Below are positions 46,932 through 56,619 of a stretch of 64,000 nt of DNA, one piece after another; the stretch's first letter is position 1; the number at the start of each line of letters is the position of its first letter. Both the position numbers and the translations under genes were made by a program. This DNA is from Archivesica marissinica (lineage: Eukaryota; Mollusca; Bivalvia; Venerida; Vesicomyidae), in assembly GCA_014843695.1 (NCBI GenBank), contig CM026397.1, positions 48,933,217-48,997,216 of the forward strand, written 5' to 3'. The notes beneath the pieces were generated by a model. It was not told the DNA's origin. It saw only the letters and a program-made list of their open reading frames with translations, and did not search any database.

Positions 46932-47585
46932 ATGGAGGGTAGTATGTTTTTACATCATCCATGTAATATTTTTATTTGTGGTCCAAGTGGTTCTGGTAAA
47001 ACACAATTTGTTAAACAATTAATCAAATATAAAAAAGATATATTTGATATTGTTCCAGACAGAATAATATGGTGTTATAAAGAATGGCAATCTATTTATG
47101 GAGATTTACAAGAAAGTGAGGGTACTTCGATTAAGTTTATTGATGGAATACCTGATAATGATGAAGATATTACATCTGATATATCAACTCCAAGTTTAAT
47201 AGTTTTTGACGATATGTTAGGGGATGTTGATGAAGAAAAAATCAAATTATGGTTTACACGTAAAGGGCATCATCGTAATGCTAGTATAATATATATAACT
47301 CAAAATATGTACCAACAATCTAAATCATCTAGAACAATAAGTTTAAATTCACATTATATGGTGTTATTTCAAAATAGTAGAGATAAAGGTCAAATAAAAG
47401 TGTTGGCTAATCAAACACAATTACCCCATCTATTACATGCTTACCACGATGCAACTACTAACCCTCATGGTTATTTATTATTAGATTTTCATCCATCAAC
47501 TCCAGAACAATTTAGAATTAGGACAGACATTTTTCATCATTGGCAAACAGGGGATGATAGAGGAGCTATAATATATACACATTAG
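46932..47585 (+). CDS. Genome-packaging ATPase (FtsK/HerA-type)
   Basis: 217 aa from ATG at 46932 (CACCATGG, a good start context; the open frame itself begins at 46872). Walker A is GPSGSGKT at residues 17-24, Walker B LIVFDDML near 95, and a sensor-like SIIYITQNMY follows. Length and motifs fit the Polinton packaging ATPase related to the A32-like ATPases, which would drive DNA into the capsid. Complete and unbroken, unlike most of its neighbours. Confidence 0.88.
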   Translation: MEGSMFLHHPCNIFICGPSGSGKTQFVKQLIKYKKDIFDIVPDRIIWCYKEWQSIYGDLQESEGTSIKFIDGIPDNDEDITSDISTPSLIVFDDMLGDVDEEKIKLWFTRKGHHRNASIIYITQNMYQQSKSSRTISLNSHYMVLFQNSRDKGQIKVLANQTQLPHLLHAYHDATTNPHGYLLLDFHPSTPEQFRIRTDIFHHWQTGDDRGAIIYTH

Positions 47586-47616
47586 ATGTTATTTTTTCAT
47601 TTACATTTTAGCAATC

Positions 47617-48912
47617 ATGGAGACTACTCCAATTTCATTAATTAGAGCGCTAACAAATTTGGGGGCTGAAAGAAATCATGACACTAGAATTATTTTATTA
47701 AATAAGGGTTTGGCCCAAATGATGAAATGGTTTATATTAGCTTCCAAAAATATTTTAGATAAAAAAATTAAATTGCCTAAACCTACACAAAAATTTATGG
47801 ATAAAAATAAACATATTCTTGAACAAATTGTTGATGATAATGTAAGTTTAGATAAAAAGAGAGAATTAATTTTAACTCCTGGAGGTATGGGTTTTTTGGG
47901 GGGAGGTTTAATAAAAACACTAATAAAATGGGATGGTAAAAAAATGATTAGAAGTTTTAAACCACCTAAAAATTCTCCTAATAGAAATGCTAGTAAAAAA
48001 AAACAACCTAGAAAACAATCATCTGGTAAACAAAAACAAGCAGTTAAAAAACAACCTAGGAAACAAACTAAAAAATCGCCAGTGACAAAAAAACCAATAG
48101 GTGTAAATATGGATCTTATACGAAAAACCATTTTAAATAGTGAACGTAAAGCAAATTTAAAACTAAGATTAAAAAATAAAATATTAAATAAACAAAACCC
48201 TACTAGTTATCCATTACTTAGAAAAATATTAGGTACTCCTGTTATAAATATAAATCATCAAAATCAAACCCAAAATTTATCAGATTTAATATCAGAAAAT
48301 TCATTTATTTTAGGTAATCAAAATTTAAAATCTAGAACTCCATCACCTATATTACCTTCATTATCTCAAAATAATGTATCAAAATTATTAACATCCATAG
48401 AAAAAAACAATATACCTGATAGCGATACATTTATTAATAACAGTATTAATAATAGTATTAATAGTACTCCAATACATTTACCTTTAGAACCTCATCATCA
48501 ACTTGTTTGGGAGGGATCTATAAATAATCTTCCAAACATAAATGATTTTTCAAATATATCTGGATTATATATGGATAATAATGATACTAGTACATTTCCA
48601 TTTACAGCTACAAAAGTAGACCCAAAGGCTTTATTAGGAAGTCCTGAAATATCGGATGATTTATCATTTTTTCATCCAAGTAGAACTTCTACACCAATTA
48701 GTAATATGTCGTTTGTATATGATGATCCTAGATCTCCTAGCCCTATAATATCACGCTTTCAACCTTTAAACACAACACCAAAAAAGAAAAAAGTATCATT
48801 TGTAATACCTAATAAACAAATAAGTGAAAAAACATTAAAATTTAAAACTAAAGCGGAAAAAGAAAACAATAAAAAGAAAAAATGGCTTAAAAATATATTA
48901 ATTAAGGTATAA
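47617..48912 (+). CDS. Large basic protein with N-terminal helical domain, 431 aa
   Basis: Residues 1-110 are helical and end in SLDKKRELILTPGGMGFLGG, which resembles the C-terminal half of the 112-aa protein at 49186. Residues 115-165 are a Lys/Arg-rich stretch (KKKQPRKQSSGKQKQAVKKQ) that could bind DNA or act as a nuclear signal. The rest is Ser/Asn/Pro-rich and probably disordered, with a final basic patch. In this position it may be a core or scaffold protein (inference). Intact. Confidence 0.7.
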   Translation: METTPISLIRALTNLGAERNHDTRIILLNKGLAQMMKWFILASKNILDKKIKLPKPTQKFMDKNKHILEQIVDDNVSLDKKRELILTPGGMGFLGGGLIKTLIKWDGKKMIRSFKPPKNSPNRNASKKKQPRKQSSGKQKQAVKKQPRKQTKKSPVTKKPIGVNMDLIRKTILNSERKANLKLRLKNKILNKQNPTSYPLLRKILGTPVININHQNQTQNLSDLISENSFILGNQNLKSRTPSPILPSLSQNNVSKLLTSIEKNNIPDSDTFINNSINNSINSTPIHLPLEPHHQLVWEGSINNLPNINDFSNISGLYMDNNDTSTFPFTATKVDPKALLGSPEISDDLSFFHPSRTSTPISNMSFVYDDPRSPSPIISRFQPLNTTPKKKKVSFVIPNKQISEKTLKFKTKAEKENNKKKKWLKNILIKV

Positions 48913-48965
48913 ATACATTGGATTTTTGTTATATCAAATCAGTTACACTTAAACTACTAAAAGGT

Positions 48966-49178
48966 ATGGCTGGAAGAAAATCGAGAAGAGTTAAAAGAAG
49001 AAGGCGTAATAATATTACCATCAAAAGAGTACAAAGAGGTGGTGGTAGAGGTCGTAGACGTAGTAGAAGAGGGCGAAATCAAATTGGTGGTGGTGCTGCT
49101 ATGCCATTGTTGATTCTAGTTTCAATGTTAGCTCCAGTTATAGAAAAATCACTTGGAGGTTTAATTAATAAAATTTAG
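48966..49178 (+). CDS. Small Arg-rich core protein (pX/mu-like), 70 aa
   Basis: ATG at 48966 is chosen because the basic region begins there. Residues 4-45 are mostly Arg, Lys and Gly (RRGRNQIGGGAAMPLLILV at the end), followed by a hydrophobic helix PLLILVSMLAPVI. A basic head with a hydrophobic tail is the layout of adenovirus core peptide X precursors and their adintovirus counterparts; DNA condensation in the virion would be the role. Confidence 0.7.
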   Translation: MAGRKSRRVKRRRRNNITIKRVQRGGGRGRRRSRRGRNQIGGGAAMPLLILVSMLAPVIEKSLGGLINKI

Positions 49179-49185
49179 TTTTATA

Positions 49186-49524
49186 ATGGTTAAATCTAAT
49201 AAAGTACCATTAATTAAAAAAAATGGTGAAATGTTAATAGCATTGTCAAATTCACCTCAGAAATTTAGAAGAAATATAATTGTACATGCACCAAATGAAC
49301 TTATTAATAGTATATGTGAATGTTGTAAAAATGTTTTAAAGGGTAATGTAACCATGTCAAATGGTCATACATCTCAGTTGAAAGCTCATAGTAAACACAT
49401 ACGGAAATTAGCTGACCATAAAATAAGTATTAAACAAAAGAAAAAAATATTAAATAATAAAAATAATAGTGATTTACTTTCATTATTAGGAACTATTATT
49501 AAACCTATTTTAAAAGAAATATGA
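49186..49524 (+). CDS. Conserved Polinton protein, 112 aa (ECCKNVLKGNV family)
   Basis: Pattern: N-terminal basic part, INSICECCKNVLKGNV, then LKAHSKHIRKLADHKISIKQ, then a hydrophobic end LLSLLGTIIKPILKEI. I recall this small family from many invertebrate Polintons beside the integrase; its role is not established. The Lys-rich middle and amphipathic end suggest a minor virion or membrane-acting protein (inference). Overlaps the next gene by 4 bases. Confidence 0.7.
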   Translation: MVKSNKVPLIKKNGEMLIALSNSPQKFRRNIIVHAPNELINSICECCKNVLKGNVTMSNGHTSQLKAHSKHIRKLADHKISIKQKKKILNNKNNSDLLSLLGTIIKPILKEI

Positions 49525-50276
49525 AAAAAATGGTTATGGTTCCGATGAAAACATTAGAAGAAATGAATCAATGGAAAACTCAGCATAGACCTACTTTACC
49601 AGTTAATCCTGATATTAGTAAAACATCAAATTTACAATCTGAAATGGGTAGTATTTTAAAACGAGATGATTTAAATGAATCAGATAAATCAAGATTATTT
49701 GGTGAAACATTACATAAATTTAAACTATCGCATTCTAAAGCTATATCATCATTACCACAGACCAATATTTCTGAAAATACTAAACCAAAACATGTACATG
49801 GAATTAATGATGATATTATTGAAAGTATTCCTAAAACTATGCAACATAAAGGTACATTATTATTAGAACGTTTAAAACAAGATCCAAATATAAAATGGGA
49901 TGAAAAAGGGGTTTTAGAAATTAATGGTAAAACAATTGCAGGTTCAAATATAATAGATTTAGTTAATGATGTAATTAGACAAAGAAAACAATCATACAAA
50001 CCTCCTACTGGTTGGAATTATTTTTCTAAAATTTTAAAAGATATTAATATACCAAAAGAATATATAGGAAATAAACAACGATGGACATCAATGCAAAAAG
50101 GTTTTGATAGTGATGATGATGATGAATATTTTGACACAAGTAATATAGTAGATTCAAGTTTTTCTTTTCCACCTACACCATTAACACCTTCAACATCAGG
50201 TATAAAACCTTCAACATCAGGTATTAAAAAAAAAGGTAGAAATAAAAAAGGGAAACAAAAATGGGAAAACTATTAA
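49521..50276 (+). CDS. Conserved Polinton protein, 251 aa, upstream of integrase
   Basis: Starts MVMVPMKTLEEM, has SEMGSILKRDDLNESDKSRL near 40-60, and a central globular block: IPKTMQHKGTLLLERLK, WDEKGVLEINGKTIAGSNI, IDLVNDVIRQRK, and PTGWNYFSKILKDINIPKEY. The C-terminus is acidic then Lys-rich with a duplicated PSTSGIK. I recall the same series in other Polintons, always near the integrase; function unknown. Intact; overlaps the integrase start by 16 bases. Confidence 0.7.
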   Translation: MKKMVMVPMKTLEEMNQWKTQHRPTLPVNPDISKTSNLQSEMGSILKRDDLNESDKSRLFGETLHKFKLSHSKAISSLPQTNISENTKPKHVHGINDDIIESIPKTMQHKGTLLLERLKQDPNIKWDEKGVLEINGKTIAGSNIIDLVNDVIRQRKQSYKPPTGWNYFSKILKDINIPKEYIGNKQRWTSMQKGFDSDDDDEYFDTSNIVDSSFSFPPTPLTPSTSGIKPSTSGIKKKGRNKKGKQKWENY

Positions 50277-51386
50277 AAGCAGGGTTATTAAATAAAATTG
50301 AATATACTTTAAAAAGTATCTATTATAATCCTAAACACCCCTCAAGTTTTTCAGGTATAAATAAATTATATCAAACAATTAAAAAATATAAAACTATAGG
50401 TAAATATGTTTCGTTAAATATAGTAAAGAATTGGTTACAAAAACAAAATACTTATACATTACATAAACCTATAATAAGAAACTTTAAAAGAAGAAAAACC
50501 ATTTCAGGAGGTATTGATTATCAATGGCAAGCTGATTTAGCAGATTTACAAAAATATAGCAAATTTAATAATAATTTTAGATATCTATTATGTGTTATAG
50601 ATGTTTTTTTCTAAATATGCATGGGTAATACCTATTAAAAATAAAAGTGGAGATACAATGATTAAAGCATTTCAAACTATTTTAAATAAATCTAAAAGAA
50701 TACCTAAATCATTACAAACAGATAAAGGTTCGAAATTTAAAAATAAAATATTTCAAACATTTTTAAAAAATAATAACATTTATTTTTTTACAACTGAAAA
50801 CCCGGAAACTAAGGCTAGCATTGTTGAACGTTTTCAACGCACTTTAAAGAATAGAATGTGGAAGTTTTTTACACATAATAAAACTAGAAAATATATAAAT
50901 AAATTAAATGATATAGTTTATGCTTATAATCATAGCTTTCATAGAAGTATTCAAACATCTCCTGTACTTGTTACAGAAAAAAATGAACCAGAAATAACCG
51001 ATATCTTATTTGGTGATAATATTAAAAAAGAAATAAAAACAAATAAAATAGAAAATAACGATTTAGTTAGAATTAATAAAACTAAAAAAACATTTGATAA
51101 AGGTTATTTACCTAATTGGACAACTGAATTATTTAAAGTTTATAAAATTAATAATTCAAATCCTGTATCAGTGAAAATAAAGGATTTAAATAATGATATA
51201 ATAAAAGGGTCATTTTATTTACAAGAAATTCAAACTATAAAAGACAATAAAATTTATGATATTGATTCAGTTGTTGGAAAACGTACACGGATAATAAACG
51301 GTAAGAAAATAAAAGAAATAAATGTCCATTGGAAAGGGTATCCAAAAACATTTAATTCTTGGATTCCAGAAACAAATTTAGTATAA
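50261..51386 (+). CDS. Retrovirus-like integrase with chromodomain (F54H12.3-type), frame broken once
   Basis: Would insert the element by cutting and joining DNA ends. The first part (50261-50614) holds WQADLADL with the first catalytic Asp (about residue 90). The frame slips in a run of T at about 50603-50610. The second part (to 51386) has LQTDKG with the second Asp and KASIVERF with the Glu, 34 residues later. Near the end VHWKGYPKTFNSWIPE is a chromodomain. The closest named relative I recall is the C. elegans transposon-derived protein F54H12.3. Apart from the slip the frame is clean, so this is either a very young defect or a sequencing error. Confidence 0.88.
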
Positions 51387-51634
51387 TGTCGTCCGATGAA
51401 TCAAATATTACAATACCATTTTGTGACAGAAAACCAAAAAATACATTAATATTTATTTCCCAAATCATTGTGATTTATTTCATTATTATAGCAGCTATCA
51501 TCCAATTAAGTCTACAAAATACAAACAAATATTTATGGATAATATTATTAAGTAGTTCATTAGGATATATATTACCATCTCCAAATTTAAATTCGATAAG
51601 AAAAAATGAATTCTTTTTATGTAACTTTACTTAG
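51386..51634 (+). CDS. Small two-helix membrane protein, 82 aa
   Basis: ATG at 51386 overlaps the integrase end. PKNTLIFISQIIVIYFIIIA is a first transmembrane segment, then a short NTNKYLW loop and a second, LWIILLSSSLGYILPSP. I recall a near-identical layout in other Polintons between integrase and penton. Topology of two helices in the virion or host membrane is likely. The last 10 codons overlap the next gene. Confidence 0.75.
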   Translation: MSSDESNITIPFCDRKPKNTLIFISQIIVIYFIIIAAIIQLSLQNTNKYLWIILLSSSLGYILPSPNLNSIRKNEFFLCNFT

Positions 51635-52468
51635 TGATTCTTCATATGAAACATTTCCAAATAATACATTACATAATTTTACAACAAAATTACCTAAATC
51701 AATAAATATAAAAAAGAAAATTGGGAAGTAGCTTTAGTTGAATTAATTCATCCATCACAAATTATAAACATAAATAAAGAAGATTCGGTTTTTCACTATG
51801 TTACTACTAGTGATATATTAGGAAACTTTATATTCTTAGCTAATAGTTCTAATTATACATATGATAATGGATTTCATAAAATGAAATGTAGTATAAAACC
51901 AGGTGTATATTCAGGAATTGGTCATGTTGTATATGAAATTAATAATTCTTTACAAAAATGTTTAAAGTATAGTATTCCTAATAATGAAATAAGTTTATCT
52001 ATATCATTATCAAAATCTAGTAAAAGACCTGAAATTAATTATATTATAAATATTAAGGACAGACCTCTAGCTAATGTAGGGCTTTTATTTTCAGATACTT
52101 TATTTGAAAAATTAGGTGGAGATAAAAACAATAATCGTATTATTTATGATAATAATGATCTAGATTCTTTTCCTTTTGCATCTGATTTAAATATAGGTTC
52201 AAATCAATTATTTATTTATTCCGATATAATAGATTATAGTTTATTAGGAGGTCTAGAAAGTCCTATTTTAAGAATAGTACCATTTGAAAATAAAAGAAAA
52301 TCATTTCAGGTGCATAGAGAATTTGTACACAAACATTATTTATCAATATCAAAATCTATTTTTGATGAAATAAAAATATATATAACAGGAGAATCAGGCA
52401 CCTCTACTAACTTTGTTAGTGGTAAGACAATATTAACATTACATTTTAGACAAAGGAAACAAATATGA
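51606..52468 (+). CDS. Penton-like minor capsid protein, copy 1, frame broken once
   Basis: Start SFYVTLLSDSSYETFPNN is parallel to copy 2, then the frame slips in an A-rich run near 51710-51722 and continues with NWEVALVELIHPS. The end has LFIYSDIIDYSLLGG, LRIVPF, KSIFDEIKIYITGESG and ILTLHFRQR, the signature of Polinton pentons (single jelly-roll proteins at capsid vertices). Parts together are about 288 codons, the normal size. The overlap with copy 2 is 4 bases. Confidence 0.8.
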
Positions 52469-53450
52469 ATATTACAAATTCTTTTTATGTAACATTATTA
52501 AGTGATAAAGCCGAACGTTCAACAAATAAAAGTGATTTTACAACTAAATTAGCTAAAACAATTAATTTAAAAAAAGAAGAATGGAAAGTTGCATTAGTTG
52601 AACTAATTATACCATCACATGTAATTAACATAAATGCCACAAATGATTCTTTTTATTTAGCAGTAAGAAATATTAAAACAAAATCAATTAATTATAAACA
52701 TGAAACTGTCTGGCTAGAGGATACAATTCGTCCTGATTTTCAATATGTATCTTTAATGGAAAAAGCACTAAATAAAACAAGCATGCGTGTATATTTGAAG
52801 GATCGAGAACCATTTTTGGGTAAATATTCTAATAATATTTTTTCATTTAATTGTAGAATACCTCATGGAGGGTATACACATATCGACCATTTATTAGAGG
52901 TAATTAATAGTCAAATAGACAAATATTTCGCAAAGGCTTTATTAACTTTAGATTATGATGTTTATAAAACTACTAAAACAGGTGTTATTATAAAATTAGT
53001 TTATGATCATACTACAAAAAGAATATTTTTAAAATCGAATGATAATAATCATATTGGATTAATTTTTCATAAAGACATCATTGCAAAATTTGGGGGAAGT
53101 TTAGATAATCTTATTGTAAAAAACTACGGTATTTTTTTAAAAATAATAGAGAGGATATTTTTAAATATAATGTAGACTTAAATATAAATTTTAATAATTT
53201 GTACATTTATAGTGATATAGTAGAACACACAATAGTAGGCCATATAGAAAGTCAATTATTAAGAATTATTGAATATCAAACATCTATTGTTAATAATAAT
53301 AATCATTTAGAATTTAAAAATTACCATTATTTACCTGTAAGTAAATCTAATTTTGATGAACTTACTATATTAATAAGAGGTAACACTGGTGAAGAGGTTC
53401 ATTTTATGAAAGGTCTTACAATTGTAAAGCTGCATTTTAAAAAATTCTAA
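52465..53450 (+). CDS. Penton-like minor capsid protein, copy 2, frame broken once
   Basis: SFYVTLLSDKAERSTNKSDF, WKVALVELIIPSHVINI at the start; YIYSDIVEHTIVGH, QLLRIIEY, NFDELTILIRGNTGEE and VKLHFKKF at the end. The frame slips in the T7/A5 run near 53130-53145; the parts are open at 52465-53175 and to 53450. It is a paralogue of copy 1 in direct tandem. A longer middle section than copy 1 (LLEVINSQIDKYFAKALL) makes it about 40 codons larger. Confidence 0.8.
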
Positions 53451-53854
53451 TGTTGCCTGTATATAGAGGTCGAGGTAAACAATATGGATATGGAGTAGGA
53501 AGTATAATAAAAGGTATAACCAAAAAAACAATACCTCTATTAGAACCAATAGGTAAAAATATTTTAAATACACTTAAAGATGATGGGGTAAATGAAAGTA
53601 TTGGAGCATTTACAGATATTATTCATGGAAAAAATGTAAAGCAGGTTGTAGGGGATAGAGGGTTACAAACAATTAAAAAAATAAGTAGAAATCTATTATC
53701 TGGTTTAGATAATTCTATTCAAGGAAGAAAAACAAACAAAAAATCATCTAAGAAAAAAACTATAAAATCAAATGGACATAAGAAAAAATTTCATTTGAAA
53801 AAAAAGAAACGAAGAAGTAAGGTTAATAAAAGAGCATTAGATATATTTGATTAA
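53450..53854 (+). CDS. pVI-like minor capsid protein, 134 aa
   Basis: N-terminus YRGRGKQYGYGVGSIIKGI leads into an amphipathic helix (KTIPLLEPIGKNILNTLK), and the C-terminal 45 residues are almost all Lys, Arg and Ser. A Gly-rich start, amphipathic helix and basic tail resemble adenovirus protein VI and its Polinton counterparts, which help the capsid break membranes. Intact. Its stop is 3 bases before the capsid gene. Confidence 0.65.
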   Translation: MLPVYRGRGKQYGYGVGSIIKGITKKTIPLLEPIGKNILNTLKDDGVNESIGAFTDIIHGKNVKQVVGDRGLQTIKKISRNLLSGLDNSIQGRKTNKKSSKKKTIKSNGHKKKFHLKKKKRRSKVNKRALDIFD

Positions 53855-53857
53855 AAA

Positions 53858-55164
53858 ATGATGGAACATGGTTCATGTGGTTGTAGTAAGAGTGAATTAG
53901 ATGTTAATAGTGTACCTCCTACCATGGCTTCTATGGTAGAAGGACAATGGACAGAACATTATCCAATTGTTAACCCTAGAAATAATGACGGTCCTATAGA
54001 ATTTATGATTCCTGCACAAACACAAAAATGGACTGATGTTAATCAGTCATATTTAAGATTAAGATTAAAAATTACAAAAGAGGATGGGTCTGATATTGAG
54101 GATGATACTAATTTATCTACAATTAACAATTTTTTCATAGTTTATTCAGCAGTATTGATTTATACTTGAATAATAAATTAATTCCATGTACAGATAAATA
54201 TGGGTACAAAGCTTATTTTGAAAATTTACTAGGGACATCAGCTCAAAATAAAATTAGCATACTAAATGATTTAGAATTGTTTAGATTAGACAGAGCAGGC
54301 GATGTTACAAAAAATACAAAAGTTAATGGAGGTGGGGGTTGGTTAGATAGAAAACTAAAAATTACTAAGAAAAATTTAGAAATGTGTGGGAAAATACATC
54401 TTGATTTATTTTTACAAGAAAAATATCTACCTAATGGAATAGATATAAGACTTAAACTAAATAGAGCTACTACCGATTTTTGTTTGATGGGGTCAGATGC
54501 TAAGGGTAAAATAGATATCCTAGAAGCTGCTTACAATGTTAGAACTGTTACACTAGCTCCTACTGTAGCTAATAATTTATATCAAAATATTCACAAAAGT
54601 AATATGAAAATACCAATTAGAAGAGCTGTAATAAAAACATTTACAATTACAGCAGGTTTACAATCTAAAATTGATGATTATACCTTTTTAGGTCAAATGC
54701 CTAAACGAATTTTTATAGGAATGGTTAAAAATTCTGATATGAATGGAAATTCAACCACAAACCCATTTAATTTTCAACATTTTAAAATATCTAAAATAGA
54801 TATTAGTTTAGATGGTAAAAGTATTCATAATAAAACACTAGAACCTGATTTTACTAGTGATACAAATAAAAAAACTTTACAATCATATTTCACACTATTG
54901 AATGCTATGGGAGCTAATATGCATGATGATTCATTTGGATTTCCACTAAAAGAATATGAAAATGGACATACATTGTGGGGATTTGATTTAACAGCCGATC
55001 AAGGAAGTGAAGAAGGACATCTACACCCTATAAAAACAGGCAACCTACGAATTGAATTGGGATTTAGTGAAGCACTAGCAGATCCTATAAACGTTATTAT
55101 ATATGCTGAATATGATAATCAAATAGAAATTAACAGTATCAGAGAAGTGATTACAGATTATTAA
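53858..55164 (+). CDS. Major capsid protein (F54H12.2-type, double jelly-roll), frame broken once
   Basis: N-terminal Cys-rich MMEHGSCGCSKSELDV, then VEGQWTEHYPIVNPRNND and IEFMIPAQTQKWTDVNQSYL, the beginning of the first jelly roll. The frame slips in the T6 run at about 54130-54136 and continues to 55164. The total is about 436 codons, within the usual capsid size. The C-terminal part has RAVIKTFTITAG, MPKRIFIGMVKNSDMNG, and LRIELGFSEALADPINVIIY + AEYDN, the second jelly roll. C. elegans F54H12.2 is the relative I recall. It would form the hexagonal capsid units. Confidence 0.85.
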
Positions 55165-55166
55165 CA

Positions 55167-55717
55167 ATGGATACATATTCACTACAATATTTATTGGACA
55201 AATCTACTATATTAAAACATTTAAATGGAATTGTGTGCGCAAAAGATGAACTAGCTATGGAACAATATACAAAAAAAACATATATTGTAAACACAGATGA
55301 TTCAAACCAACCAGGAAAACATTGGGTGTTAATATATTTCATGGAGGACATTGGATTTTATTTCGATTCTTATGGAAATACACAACATATAAAAGAAGAA
55401 ATTGTGAACTTATGAACAAAAATTGTAAAAAATGGACAAAAAATTGTATTAGAATTCAAAGCACATATAGTGTTATGTGTGGTGTATTTTGTTTATTTGC
55501 ACTTGATATGTTAGTTAGAGGTATTGATTTAAAACAATTACTAAAAAATATGTTCTGTACAAATAATGAATATTTGTATAAAAATGATATTATTATTAAA
55601 ACTTGGTTTGATAAACATTATGGAAAATTATATAAACATGGTATATTGATGAAGGAACTAGGCAATGTTTATGTTAATTATAACCAATGTTGTAAATGTG
55701 AAAAAACTTTAAATTAA
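55167..55717 (+). CDS. Adenain-like cysteine protease, frame broken once
   Basis: GKHWVLIYF carries the catalytic His, GFYFDSYG the Asp, and after a frame slip near 55400-55415 IQSTYS the Gln and MCGVFCLFALD the active Cys. This is the order in adenovirus protease and Ulp1-like enzymes. It would mature the core and pVI-like proteins. Length about 184 codons. The slip is not in a long run of one base, unlike those in the other genes. Confidence 0.85.
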
Positions 55718-55830
55718 CATGTATTCAAATTAATATAACATGTATGTTACTAATGTTTTAGTTATTAGTTAATTAGTTATTAGTAAATAAAAAAATTATA
55801 TTGAAATTTATTATGTGTTATGTTATTTTT
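55718..55830. other. AT-rich end of the last Polinton gene
   Basis: TTAGTTATTAGTTAATTAGT + TATTAGTAAATAAA includes AATAAA at about 55786, a possible poly(A) signal. Confidence 0.4.
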
Positions 55831-56140
55831 AGTAGTCACTAGGGGTGGCACTATGGGGGCATGTCAAACATGTGCATGTGTATAAATCCCCATAGCGCCA
55901 TAAAAAAAACGGTCCATACTGCCACCCACCTCGGTAAAACGGTCCATAGTGCCATAGACAGCGTCCATAGTGCCACCCCTATACTCGGTAAAACGGTCCA
56001 TAGTGCCATAGACAGCGTCCATAGTGCCACCCTATACTACTTGCCCCATAGTGCCATAGACATGCCCCATACTGCCACCCACCTCGGTAAAATGCCCCAT
56101 AGTGCCATAGACATGCCCCATAGTGCCACCCTATACTACT
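55831..56140. repeat. CCATAGTGCCA repeat block with inverted edges; candidate right terminus of the Polinton
   Basis: CATAGTGCCA recurs about ten times in units such as CGGTCCATAGTGCCATAGAC and TGCCCCATAGTGCCATAGAC. The edges are inverted: AGTAGT...GGGTGGCACTATGGGG at 55831 and CCCCATAGTGCCACCC...ACTACT ending at 56140. Base composition changes abruptly at 56141. Polinton ends often contain tandem repeats, so this may be the right TIR; the left TIR would be in the gap. Confidence 0.5.
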
Positions 56141-56600
56141 AGAAGACGGCAGTCGTTTCGCGTGGATGGCGCACTCGTCGCCTCGAACTCTTTTATCTGT
56201 CTCCAATCTCGGGCGAGCTGTTGGAGACGGAGGGATGCGACCTCGACCCCGGATGCGTCAGCGGGGTGGACAACAACGGAACAACAGAACCATTTTGCTG
56301 CTGTGAGCCAACTAATCGTGGAGGATGTGGCCCTAAAAAGGATCGCACACAGACCAGGACTTGTCACCCTGGCACAGAAAGAAGGAAGGAGCCATCTGAG
56401 GATGTCACCATAAGCATCACAGAGAATAATCATCTTAGAACGCTCGCCCATATGGTTTACCGGTGGCGAGGGTAAATAAACGTACATCATCATCTGTCGG
56501 ACGGAATATTGTGTCTTCGCAATATCTAACGTGCTATCTTTGCCCACACATGTGTTCATATGCTTCGTTTAGCCGGTGCCAGGGGAAAATGTATGATCAT
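56141..56600. other. GC-richer stretch, coding-like but unidentified
   Basis: Open on the plus strand (56123-56413, 56221-56475) and on the minus strand (56131-56559). The minus-strand reading RLQQLARDWRQIKEFEATSA looks the most protein-like. It may be a relic of another transposon; I cannot name it. Confidence 0.3.
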
Positions 56601-56619
56601 TATATATCAAAACTGTAAA

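Larger units (their letters stand above)
44473..56140 (+). mobile_element. Polinton/Maverick (adintovirus-like) element, left end lost
   Basis: About 11.7 kb, much more AT-rich than its flanks, with all genes on one strand and spaced by a few bases. The combination of packaging ATPase, retrovirus-like chromodomain integrase, adenain-like protease, penton-like and F54H12.2-type capsid proteins defines Polintons as known from Kapitonov and Jurka and the later adintovirus work. PolB, the other hallmark, is not in view. Full elements are usually 15-20 kb, so several kb should be missing in or beyond the gap. Confidence 0.88.

Noticed and set aside
47676..48131. Minus-strand open frame of 151 codons (and the one at 49580-49999)
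   Set aside because: Shadows of the plus-strand Polinton genes; AT-rich coding sequence leaves the opposite strand open by chance.
50590..50620. Programmed frameshift in the integrase
   Set aside because: The slip lies in a T run without a clear slippery heptamer or downstream structure, and four other genes show similar slips; error or decay is simpler.
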